Assembly: GCF_027942865.1 (NCBI RefSeq) | Contig: NC_134517.1 | Coordinates: 17,738,009 to 17,802,008 of the forward strand | DNA: 64,000 nt | Direction: 5' to 3' | From: Odontesthes bonariensis | Taxonomy: Eukaryota > Chordata > Actinopteri > Atheriniformes > Atherinopsidae | In this document: piece after piece, positions 24,488 through 36,800 of the stretch | How the letters are laid out: each line of letters starts with the position of its first letter | How positions within the stretch are numbered: the first letter of the stretch is position 1 | Notes under the pieces: generated by a model | The model's input: the letters and a program-made list of their open reading frames with translations, nothing else | Database searches by the model: none | What the model was told of the DNA's origin: nothing | Program-made: the position numbers and the translations under genes

Positions 24488-27400
24488 GGTCAATTTGAAG
24501 GTCTGGTACCGACAAAGTGCTGCAAGACAGTAATACCAATAAAATTTAAAAAAAAAAAAAAAAAAACAGGCTAAAAGGGCCTAAATAAAAGTTTTTCATA
24601 TTATAGACATCAACAACTTCCTGCATACATCCTGTCCAGAACATTCTCTAGATGTCCTTCGTTGCTGGGAAACATTCACAGATGCTACCGACTGTCACTC
24701 GAAAAATAATTAGGACACATGTTAAATTGACATGTGTTTGCTCAGCATAAATTAATCAAGTTTATCAATATTAAACTCAACATATTTATGTTGGCAAACC
24801 CTCAACTCAATGCTTTCATGTTGAGCAAACATCTGTGCAAACAAGCTCAGACGTGTCCCTTTTTTTTCTGGATCTATTTTGTCTTCCTTCTTTCTACAAT
24901 TGTGCTTCATATGTATTGAAAATACTTGCTTAAGTGTAAGGAAACATAGCGGTTAGGCATTACAATAAACAATAGAATACATTTTACAGCACAGAGCTTT
25001 GTCAACCTTTTTCATACTTTCTTTATAATGTGTCTGCCATGACTATATTACCCGCCTGGGAAACCCTGCCATCCAAATGTGACACTTTAAGGGGCCCAAA
25101 CCAAACTAAAGTAATTGAAAGAGAGAATGAGTTGATTGTTGTGCTAACTTAACATGTTGTGTTTACAGTGTGTATTGCCGCAGGGGCTGAAAAGATGGCC
25201 ATTGTATTCAGTAACAGTAAATCCCACAGACATGAAAACTCCTTGGGTAAATCAGGACCCCCCCCCCCAAAAAAAGTATCTGAAAAGATAAATTAAACAA
25301 ATAAAAGATCCGGTAGGAATTCTCATGGCTAATTGGTGTTGATTAGCTGCTGGTCAATAACACGAGTGAGTATTGCAGGCATGCATTGTAGTGACACTGC
25401 TCTCACAAACATGCGCACAAACGGGGACAAAGCATTTCACTCTGCCTACACTGCTGCTGGTTGAGCTCAAATAAAAAGCAGCGTTTCTGTGGGAGTCGAA
25501 GTCATGACGGATTGCTTTGTGCAGGAGGGCAGACTTTGTGTTTGTTCGCTTGTGTGAGTCCAGGCAAAACCATTTCCATCCTCCATTTCTGCTGTAATTG
25601 CACATTACGGTCTTGTCAGGGAGCGTTGCTAAATAGCAGCACAGTTCAAATGAAAGACAGAAAACACAGATAACCGACAGCAAACTTTCTCTCCACTTTT
25701 CCTTTCTGCTGCACGCACAAATGCACGGCAAGACTCTTGGCATTAGAAGAGACCCACAGCATAAAGATTTAATGAAACTGTGGGGGATGCTGTCTGGTTA
25801 GGTTTAAATGTTTAAATGTTGCTATTTTTTACTGCTAGAGCGGGAAGAGAGTTTCCTGTGGTATGTCTGTGTCAGCGGTCCTCTTCCTGTTCCCTGTGCC
25901 ACGACAATTTCCCTGAGGCCCGACATACATCGATGTCTGTATGATGCAAGTTTTGCATAACCCAAGAGCTGCTAATAGGCAATGTGCAGCAAACTGTGGG
26001 GTGCAACAACTACACAATAGAAACAAAAAGGAGAAAGCAGAATTATTGCCGTAAAGATAGAATACTCAAAAGAAGGAGAGAAAAGAAAAAGTCTCTCAGT
26101 CTATGAAAGCCGTGTTCCATGTGTTGTGTGCCTTCAGCTGCCTGCTCTGAAACGAGAGGAGATCCTGGAGCCTTGTAGGGCAGGTCGGCTCACATGCAGG
26201 CTCAAGTGAAGCTGATTTCTGCACCGAGCGGCACAGGAATGGGAAGTCCTTGATGGAACTAGCTTCAGGTTTAATTTAACATCTGTGGAGAAAAAAAAAA
26301 AGAGGACCTGACACAGAATTTACACCAGAGCCAATGCCCACTCACACTCAGCTGCCTCGTCTCACATATTTTCACACTCTCTCAACTATCGCTATCTTCC
26401 TGATATACACACATTTACAATCGTGATGTAAGAACCCACTTGAGCTGCAATCCAGAGTCAGCAGCCACAAAGAAGGCCTGTTGAGATATCTAAAGTTAAA
26501 AAGGAAAAAAGAAAAGGCCTAGCAGTGCTATTTAACAAGCTGCCAGTTCTTGTTGCCATCTCTCATGTTCCACAATATTAAAGCTCAAACTACCAAAACT
26601 ACTCCATACCATGTGCATAAAGAACTGTCAAGTCATTATCGACTCAAAAACTTTGTAAAAATCCAGCCCCGGCACCTTGTTTTGGCCCCAAAGGGCCGAA
26701 AATAGCTGAAGCTGTGAAGTGTTAAATGTATTTAGGGTTTGAGAGAGTAGCCGAACCAATGAGCAGCCAGGAGGACGGGTAGCTGGAGCAGCGTTCTCCA
26801 GGGCACCGCAAACATAAACACATTATCAATTAATTAACAGACCCGCTGACAGAAGAACAGAAGACGAACTAGACACGAAATGGAGCGCGTCTAACAGCAT
26901 GAACGAGTTCTGGCAGAGCTGAGCATCTAAAAGAGGGTTTATTGAGGAACAAGTTGCAGCTGATGGCATCCTGCCCCAGCTCCACAACACAAATGTGTCA
27001 TCTCCTGCTTAGCAACAAGTTTGAACTAAAAGTTGTAAGCTGGAACGTTACAACCTAAAACATTGTTCATGCAGTGTTCGATTTTTCATCCTTCAAACTA
27101 ATAAAAATCCTAGATGTGCACTTATACTGTAGTTTATCTGATGCAGTTTTTCACTTATTCACTTAGATAATGATTCATGTATCCATTTATAAAAACTCCC
27201 AAAAATTGTCCAACTATGTATTTTTGCACATTCGTAATAACAAAGATCATTGTTTTCATGCGTAATTAACAGGGCAGTTTCAAGGTTTTCATCTATCAGA
27301 TATTAAATTCTACCCTATTTATTTGTGCTGTCTCCCTTATATAACACCATCTATTATATGTGTATAGAAGTATTCTAGGTGGCCAAAAACAGTCAAATCT

Positions 27401-28558
27401 AATGAAGAGGGGAGGAATTTTAACAGCAGTAGTTAAATTGCACTCTTGGGCGCGAGATCTGATTATTAACAACTCAGTATTTCAGTGAAATCTGATCCTT
27501 CACTAAATCTGACCGCCATCAAAATGTATTGCTAGAAACAAATGACAACGCTTCCCGATGTGATGTCAACTTCACATTATATATCTATAGCACTTTCATA
27601 ATCCAGGCTTCAAAATTGTTAGATGGCAATTGTTTAGTCACTTCCTATGACTGAAACTGCAACTCGTGGTAAAAAAGTTAAAAGCAGAAAGAAAGCAGCA
27701 GGAGTTGTGCTGCACTGCAAAACAGCTGAGGCAAAACAAATCTATAGAACATTTTCTGAGCCTGCATTGGGGAAATTGCTACGCATTTCTCCACGGACCA
27801 ACATGTAGTTGACAATCTGTCGCACGACTGCGTCGACCCATTATTGGGTTCATATGAAATGAACATAAAGAACTATCGCTGAATGATTATAAACGTCCAA
27901 AATCTGACGTGGGGAGATTTGGACAGTTCGAGTGACTCAGCACAGACTGGCTTCAATGCAACATCCTCTCAGGGAATTGAAACTGCGCATTGTGCATGCT
28001 TATCTTTTGGGTACTTCCAGTCATAGACACAATCAGGCCAGTAACAACATTGAAACCGGGTGACCGCAGTTCTACATGTCACGTAGCACATCCACGTACT
28101 CAGCCTGGATTATTTTCAATAGGGGATTTGGTCTCCACTGATATATTGACATTAGTTGAGGGAAAGTCCGCAGAGTCTGAAATGGCTCAATATTTCCAAA
28201 ACCGTGAACTCCGTCATTATACTGTACCGTATTTACATATTCATGTTCCAGTGGCCAAAAATCTGTTCACTGGAAACTCACTCAAGTGTGCTTTGGTGGC
28301 AGTTTTCTTTTACTTGAGTATTTCCAGTGTCAGTTATCACATTTCAGAGGCAATCTGGCAGAAATAGTTAGTTTGCATGTTAAGCATGAAATAGGATGCT
28401 TTGATATTAATTAAAGGCCCTACACACTCACTCAGTTATTTTCAGTTATTGCAACTGAGTGAAATTTAGGACCACGAGTATATCACCCAACCGCTTGCAA
28501 AAGTCTGAACAGCCACATTATAATGCAGTGTTTCAGGGTACTGTATGTAGAAAAAAAT

Positions 28559-28597
<39 letters not shown>

Positions 28598-31037
28598 ATG
28601 TGTGTGTTAAATATTGGCGTTGCCTTTTTCACTGGACACAGCTTCTGGACTGTAAAGGACTAAAATCTGATGCAGATCTTGCAACTTTTCTTCTGGACGG
28701 GAAAGTAAAAAGCTTATATTGTTACTGTTGTGGATGCAGCGTATTTTGTTTCTATTACTTTTCACAGTCGAGTCAAACTACAGTTGACCTGAGGATTCGA
28801 ATTATTGACCGCGGTATCTCCCGCTGTGGAGCGTGTGAGAAAACACTGGAGACATTCTGCCACTTCTAACTTTTTCTTTTAAGTTACATGAACTGGGATT
28901 CTGAAAGATCCCCCTGCAGTCATACATTCAGGATGTTATTACAGCAGAGCGACAGTCTAGAAAAGTCTAGCTTGAAGCAACCGCGAGTTGACACGTAGCC
29001 TTGATTCATTCAGTTCTGATACCTTAAGCCATCTGACAAAAGAAACTGAAAAAAGGGGGAAAGAGAGCAGCTTCATTTGGAATTCTCCTCTAATACTAAA
29101 CTTATGCTTGCTATCCTATGTGGTTATTTGTTCTTACTGGCTTTATATGTATAGTGGGTGTGAAACAGACTATTTGAGTTTATGTGAGCATATATGTGCA
29201 TTTGTCATTTGACGCCCAACCGCTTCATCTGATTCAGGTCATCTGGCTTTTAGAGCATTGATATTGTACAATTTTAGTTGAACTAAATCTGCAAATGTTT
29301 CCGTTTCATTTCTGTCCTTCTTGTTGTCGTTGCGGTAGGCTGAAAACTTCTGAGCATGTGTATACAGCATGTAATCAGACATAATACTTTGTGCTCACTT
29401 TGTGGACCTGTAAGCTATAGGAACAGTTTGATTTGCTCCTACAAATAAATGAACATAACAAATGAGGTTTTTTTTTTAACATGTGGGTACTCTGAAAGAC
29501 TGCCCAGATTTATGAATATGTCCAAAGGTGACATGACAAACACTCTGACAGATACAAAACAGTTTTCCTTTTTGGACAGTTAGAATGTAACAACGGTTTA
29601 AAGGTTAAACGCGTTTACTTGAGTAGATTTGTATCTTTTAATTTGGCACTTTAGCATCTTACACGATTAAGCACGCAGAAATTCAAACCAATACAATGAT
29701 ATCCTGACGCGTGAAGAGCTTGCCTCACAAGAGTAGAAAAAATAAATCAGAAAATAAATGTAGTTCTTTCAAATATTAGGTTTGTCTTTAGATCAGTTTT
29801 ACAGATTGTGCTGGAATTCAAAAGTAGCTTGAGGGCCCTTTTGTGGCCCACAGTGCCAACACAGACATGTTTTCCATTTTTAACTGCTGTCTGAAAGTCT
29901 AGTGAGTATCAACAGACTCTATGTGGTACATTCAAAATACGCCCGTGGCATCATATAGAGATAGTTTCATTTAATGGCTTCTAACGGAGAGCTTGTGGAC
30001 AGACACAGAAAAATACGTGTCTATATACATACTGAGAGGCGGATATCGTTCAATAATGTCTAAAAATTTTATTTATTCCATTAAACATAACTCCCTGAAT
30101 ACTGAGCAGTGAATTACTAAACAAAACATCAAACAAATTCATAATGTGCTGTCATTATGTCATTATGCAAAAAGCAGTTTCCACTGAGGATACAGTTTTT
30201 TCCACACTTGACTGAATGCCACAACATTTGCATTTGCAATTTGCGGCACGGCTGAGATCCTTTGTCTGCAGCCCTGAAATCAGATGCTGATCAGAAATCC
30301 TTGAGCTACTGCACCGTACAGCCGTATTTGCAGATCAATAGGATCCACTTACTGTATGAACATCACAGAAGGTTATCGTATACGCCCATAGTCCCCTGTT
30401 ATTGTCTGCGTTTTGCAGTAATAGATCGTGCAGAGACCAAATGCAAAGATATCTGGAAATGTGTAGTTATCAACACAAACATGGATCAAATCTTCAGAAT
30501 ACAAAGACACGCACGGACGTCTGTGTCTTCAGAAACATGCAAAGTGATGCTGCATGAGATAAGAGCATGTCGGGGCTTTAAAATGATGGCCACCGCAATA
30601 AGGAGAACAGTGAGTACAAAAGGAGGAGAACAATAGTGCCACTGTTCATGGACAAATAATGAATAATGGCTGGCATCTTGCAGCCCTCTCGTCTCAACTG
30701 GTATCTGCAAATACAGTTGCTGCTCTGCTGCCCTCTAGTGGTCGAGAAAAAAAAAACCTTTATCATGTTTGCTCATGAGAAAGGAGATTGTGCGTCTGCT
30801 TCAGATTATTGGGCCTATTCACCAGATAAAAGGAATATATGAGTATTTGTCAGCCATCATGTCTGAGCCACCTGTGCAACAGAAAACATTTTGTAGCAGT
30901 TGGTACAGCTGCTATATATAAATATATAGCTGTAGGGAGCTACGGATTTATCTCATAGAAAATTATACTTTTTCTGATGCAAAGAAGTATTTTTTGTTTT
31001 AGAAAATCTGTAGAAAAATGTGGATGAATTGAGGTTT
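24485..31037. other. Intergenic, no gene recognised
   Basis: AT-rich non-coding DNA with a poly-A run near 24549-24567 and an AT/GT microsatellite at 28562-28607. Frames up to 129 codons occur (25354-25743, 27990-28367, 30262-30636), but none shows a domain, a signal or a splice context. Confidence 0.45.
28562..28607. repeat. (AT)n(GT)n microsatellite
   Basis: An AT tract of about 28 bp runs into a TG-rich tract. Confidence 0.9.
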
Positions 31038-31153
31038 CAAGGCAAGGCAAGGCAATTTTATTTGTAGAGCACAATTCATACACAAGGCAATTCCAAGTGC
31101 TTCACAGCTACATAAAATCCCAAGAAGGCAATAAAATCATTAAAAATAAATAA

Positions 31154-31208
<55 letters not shown>

Positions 31209-32020
31209 TAAAATAAAAAAAAACATTAAAAATAATCATTAATTCATTCATTTAAAAGTGAAGAGTGCAGATAAAATACTTTCAGATGTCATATGCACAG
31301 CTAAACAGAACTGTTTTCAGCCTGGATTTAAACATTGTCAGAGTTGAGGCCTGTCTCACATCTTCTGGAAGACTGTTCCAGATTTTAGGGGCATAAAACT
31401 GAAACGCAGCCTCACCTTGTTTAGTCCTGACTCTGGGCCCCAGCAGGAGACCCCTCCCTGAGGTTCTCAGAGCCCGAGTTGGTTCATATGGCTCTAACAT
31501 GTCAGAGATGTACTTTGGCGCTCGACCACGGAGAGACTTGTACACAAGCAGAGCTGTTTTAAAGTCTATTCTCTGAGCGACAGGAAGCCAGTGCAGAGAC
31601 CTGAGCACTGGACTAATATGGTCGTATTTCCTGGTTCTAGTCAGGACTCGAGCAGCAGCGTTCTGGATGTACTGCAGCTGTCTTATAGCCCGTTTAGAGA
31701 GCCCAGTGAGCAGGCCGTTACAGTAGTCTAACCTGCTGGAGACAAACGCATGGATCAGTCTCTCTAAGTCTGGTTTAGACACTATTCCTTTGATTCTGGC
31801 AATGTTTTTTAGATGGTAAAAAGCTGCTGATGTTACAGATTTAATGTGGCTGTTAAAGTTCAGGTCTGAGTCCAATATTACCCCGAGATTTCTAACTTGA
31901 TAGTTAGGTTTTAGAGAGAGAGTCTCAAGGTGACTGATAACACTTTCTCTCTGTTTCTGTGGGCCACAGACAATGATTTCAGTTTTGTCTGAGTTTAGCT
32001 GGAGAAAATTGTTTTGCATT
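31038..32020 (-). mobile_element. 5'-truncated L2/CR1-group LINE
   Basis: A 245-codon minus-strand frame (31282-32019) is the C-terminal part of a non-LTR reverse transcriptase. I see NSDKTEIIV, NLGVILDSDLNF, IKSVTSAAFYHLKNIARI, SRLDYCNGLLTGL, IQNAAARVLT, HWLPVAQRI and a final KTVLF. The catalytic box lies upstream and is missing, so the copy is 5' truncated. The 3' untranslated region (31038-31281) contains an ATA microsatellite (31155-31208) and ends with a TTGCCTTGCCTTG repeat. The frame is intact, so the copy is fairly young, but it cannot mobilise itself. Confidence 0.85.
31155..31208. repeat. (ATA)n microsatellite
   Basis: About 17 ATA units inside the 3' untranslated part of the minus-strand LINE. 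Confidence 0.9.
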
Positions 32021-33210
32021 CACACACTGCTTTCATGCTTTCACTGCTACGATGAGTCAATCTCTAGCTGCTCTGCATGAGTGAACACGGGCCAGTTACT
32101 TAAACCAAAAGTCAAAATCAGGGTCTAACGCCATGAAGTGGAAGCTTGTGTTTTGTTTCACGCATTTATTCCAGAAATTTGAATGAACCCTCATCACTCC
32201 AACAATTATTTACATTCATGTTCTTCAACACAACAAAAAAAAAAGTCAATGGATGCTTGAAAGAAATAGTTCCAACGTAAATGATGTAATGGAAGTTTTA
32301 CAATTCATTTGTGTACACATTCCGGGGAGGTCTGAGGTTTGCATGTATGGCGAGTATCCAAAGTGGTGGCCACGGTTAATAAACAAACACCTAAACTGCC
32401 GCCTCCTGACGTTTCACCTCATTTTGACTCCCTCATTATGGTGCAATAGCTAACTGATTTGATTGAGGAGGCTAGGCCTTGTTCGCTTTTCTAGGGCACT
32501 TGCGGATCGACTTGTTTGCAATAAAAGAATGAGACTTTGTCATATAAATACATACTGGCAGATTTCCTAAGATTTTTTTTCAAATATAGTTTACGTTTAG
32601 ATTTTCTTGCTGTACACTTTTTATGGAATACCCTATATGGACATCCAGTGATATATAAACGAACAATCAAAATGTAATAAGCAATAAAATGCACTGTAGT
32701 GATGCTATCTGTGTTACTAAGTCAGTGTTTTGAATCAAAATGCAACTATCAGCATTATCTAAAAGCTTGCAATATAATTTACTGTGTAAATCTTTGCGTT
32801 TGCTGTGAGGAAAACTGTCGAAAATGGAGAATAAACTTTATTTCACTCCATATCGTTCAGAGACACTCCTAAAGGCTAAAGTTGAGTAACTTATACGCTG
32901 CATGTATATACATAAACAGTAGCAGCTGCAGGGAATGTGCATTTCTGTATACATAAAGATGTCAGCCTGATGAGCCCAATTGTTAGATACCAGGACGGTA
33001 GCGTGACTAAAAACATGAAAATGATCCGAGACTCAAAGACGCCATAAAATATTGGGAACTATACGATATAATTCTTCTGCATACTTCAGCTAGATGAAGA
33101 CAAACCTAACACCTGCTCCTTTGAAACGCCCAATCAGACACGCGGTTCTATTCTCTGTGCTTCTGTGAAACGCGATGTTTGTTTTTTTTGTTGGTTTTTT
33201 TTCATCTTTC
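32021..33210. other. Spacer between LINE and jam2 3' end
   Basis: AT-rich sequence with no recognised coding element. The region nearest 33211 probably lies just beyond the jam2 polyadenylation site. Confidence 0.4.
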
Positions 33211-33216
33211 TTTATT
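33211..33216 (-). promoter_or_regulatory. Possible jam2 polyadenylation signal
   Basis: TTTATT on the plus strand is AATAAA on the minus strand, about 650 bases past the jam2 stop codon. It is a plausible 3' end but not unique, since this AT-rich region offers other matches. Confidence 0.35.
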
Positions 33217-33865
33217 GGTTATGAGATAAACTTATCAAAATATGCGAGTGCAAAAGATTTTTTTTGCAAAACTCCTCGAAGACCGTTCAGTGTGTGCAGA
33301 CACCTGTTAAACTTGTAATTTATAAGAAGAGACATTTTTAAGAAAAACAGCTTGAGACCAACAAACACAACAGGTTTATAAAAAAATATGTCAAATGTAA
33401 AAAAGAAAAAACAACATGTATATCATATCTAAATGTAAATATGCAAATATCAGCTGGAGTTAATATGAAGCATAAGCCACCCTAAAACAATCTATGGACA
33501 ACTTTTTTCCAAAATTACAGTGGGTAGTTACAGACACTGACCTACAGGGGGCGCAAAGAAGCTGAAGTGCTGGAGATGACAGATCCAATGTGAGAAAAAA
33601 GATTTTAAAACTGGACTATAAAAATGTTTTGACTCAGGAGCTCTTGCACAATATCTTACAGCATCTTTTTTAAAAATGTTATTAAGTTGTACATTGTGCA
33701 GCAACATCTTTGGAAAAATCCAGACTTTTTTTGCTTCTGCCTGAAGTCTTGACGATCCCTCCATCTTGTGTGCCCGTCGCAGAAAACAGAACAGCAGAAG
33801 CGGGCAACTTTTCCGTTTGTTTTGCAACTGAGATTTTTGGATCAAATCGGCGTGTCCCCCCCCTC

Positions 33866-36800
33866 TCAGATCATAAAGGACTGCGTTTGTTTGTAGTGCT
33901 TGAGCTGCAGAGAGCAGAGAGACATACACACAATCGTTTCCTTTAATTAGCCAAACAACTGTTACCGGCAGCTTATCAACAGCATTTAATGGCAAACCCC
34001 AAATTCAAGGAAGCTAAACAAGGCCCGGCACGACAGCGGGCCCTTTGATCACTCACGTTGCGGGTTGGAGGAGGAGGAGGAGGAGGCGGAGGGTTGTAGG
34101 ACTTGGTGCTGAAAGACAGAGGGTGACAGTTCAGTATGAGCTCACTACCCAACGGCAACACAAAGTTACAGACAACATGGAATGGGAGCAAAAAGTGAAA
34201 CACATTTACCTTTTTGTCTTCTTGCTCTCTGTTCAGAGAAAAGAGAAATGGTGAGAATTATTGGGATTATTGTCACATTTCCCTCATTGCCTGTTGGCAG
34301 ACGTGATTAATAACTAGTAACCACAATTTCCCATGCAGCGTCACTTTTCTGTCCATTTTCCTCTCTGTTATGGCCTCAACCTTTAAAAGAAATATCTGGC
34401 TCTTTGAGCTGCTTATTGTTCCAATTTGTCCACCAACTGGTCTCCCAGTTTTTTCTTCCTGTCGTTTGTTTCCGAGCCCGGCAGTACACCATGGGTTCAC
34501 CAGGGCACTGTCACTGAAAACAACTGCCTGACGGAGAGAACGATTATAACAGCCGTAAAACAGTAAAACTGAGGGCCGTAAAAAGCAAGCAATTAGTTAA
34601 ACGATGCTAAATTTGTCCCAGGAATGAGGAAACAGATCAGTGAATGAACACAGACTCACACATTCAATTGTAATGGAATCTTTGACTCAAATTAATATCC
34701 GAATACGCGTTGGCACACGCATCTGTAAGTTGGCACACTGTCGGTGCCTCTGAATGAATCTACGTTTTGTGTTTCCAGTTTTTGTAAGTGTGATTACTGT
34801 TGAAAAAGAAAAAAAACATGTTAAAGACTGAAAAACAGTTGCTGAAGATGATTGTTACAAAATGAAAACACTTTTTTCATCCCATTCTGGACATTTGATT
34901 AAACATCACTGCGATGTGTTTGGTGGTTCTACCTTGTACGGCTCTCTGGGCAAAAAGCACTACATTCAAAGTGTTTCAGCTGGAAGTCAGTAGAAGTCTC
35001 GGCTGATAACTTGTGACAGTGAATATTCACGGCCTGATTGAAAACTTGCCTGTTAGCACTGTTAGATGAGCACTGCAGTTTTTTCGGCACTTGTGCATAA
35101 GTTTTAATATGGCCGCCATTATGTCACTGATATCTGAAACCACCAACGTCTGACGTTGTATAAACTAGACTTTTAGCTGATCAAAACTCTTGTTAACAGT
35201 GATAGTTGAATGGAAGACGAACGAAGACGGATATGGACATGCTCCTATGTCTCAAAAGTAAAAGTTGATGTGACAGACACACACTCGGGTCTCTCTCACA
35301 CAACGAAACACACACTTCTGTAGCAGCATCACACGACTCACTCTTGCAGCATCCTCGGCGGCGGCAGACACAGACACAGATGCAGCAGAACAGGATGAGC
35401 GCCACAAATCCCGAAGCACCCGCTATTAAAATCGTCATATTCAAAGGATCTGGAAGGATAACAGATATGTCATTATCGTTTTTTTTTTTCTTTTTGTTAT
35501 TGTGGGGTTTTTTTATTGGGGGGGGGGGGTTCCACAAAGATGCTTACACTCGATAACTTTCAGCTGTTGGGCCACACAGCTCTTGGGCGCTCCCACACTG
35601 TTGGAGGACTCACAGCGGTACATCCCTGCATCCGCTTTGGACACACTTTTAAACTTCTGCTCCAAACAAACAGAGATGAGTTAAGAATGGCCATAGAGTG
35701 CCTGTGTGTATATAGATTTTCACTTTAAGTGCTCACCAGCGTGCCCTTGTTTGCATCGGTGCTGTAGGGAGTATCTGCTGTGGCCGTCAGAGCCTTGTTG
35801 TCTTTGTACCAGCGGTAGGTAGCAGGAGGCATACTGAGCTTGTCCTTACAGTGAAGCTCCAGGGCCGTGCCAATGAACACCGAGCTGGGCACCTCGCAGG
35901 ACGGGACATGAGGGGGCACTGAGGTGGCATGGAGGGAAGACACCAAAAAGGTTTACCAAAATATATCATCTGTAATTTCTGGGAAGTAAACACTCTGCAC
36001 TCCAACACCTTTATGACCAGCTGATGTATTGATCCGCTGCGTCTGAGGCGTCCGCTCCTACAAAGCAGTTAAAATCCTTCTTTCATCTTTGCAAAGACAT
36101 AAAAGCTAAAACTGTTCAATTTATACTTAAAGTCTAACAAAATGAAGTAGTGTGTTACTATTTAACAACTTGAGGTCGAACTTTTTTTTTAAAATAAAAT
36201 AAAAAAGCTTTGCTCACTAAAGTGAAACCCATTTGCTCAGAGTGAGCTGGAGTTTATCCCAGCACACACTGGGAGTGTTGCGAGTGTGTTACATATAGAG
36301 CACTCACACCCACACACATTCACCCTGTTTTGGCTGAAGGGTGAATGTGTAAACAACCACTGATCCGCACGTCGTCAAAGTCAGATACTACTCATACCAC
36401 TCCCATCTCCTCCTTAATTCCTCATTATGATTTAGTGTACAAAATACCTAACCTTGTACTTCGTTTTTATAGGAAAATAATAATCAGATCCAATTTTATT
36501 ACCATTTGCCAAGCAACAGGGCAGAACACTGACACGGTGTATAAGGTACAAGGTCATAAGCACAGTTCCCGTTTATAGCAGCATGTGTTTTTAACATCTA
36601 ACCCCAACCATTTCCTTATGAGAGCAAAGTTCAAAAGTGAAAGGACTGTGGAAAACATGCGGGGCAGGTCTTGAACGAAAGGTTCTTGCATAGAAGTCTG
36701 CAGACATAAGCCTCTGCCACCTCTTCCTGGCTCCTAATTAGTGTTTCTGAGCAAGTCAGCAGCGTCAAACATCACGTAGCAAGACACTGAACATCATTAC

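Noticed and set aside
25354..25743. 129-codon minus-strand frame
   Set aside because: Overlaps another frame on the opposite strand and has no recognisable features.
27990..28367. 125-codon open frame with a hydrophobic C-terminus
   Set aside because: No homologous motif and no splice context; a single chance hydrophobic patch is not evidence of a gene.
30262..30636. 124-codon open frame
   Set aside because: No motif, signal or splice partner; surrounding sequence is non-coding.
33528..33995. 155-codon minus-strand frame overlapping the end of jam2
   Set aside because: It overlaps the true last jam2 exon (33866-33904) in another frame; the splice-consistent reading ends in the expected PDZ motif.
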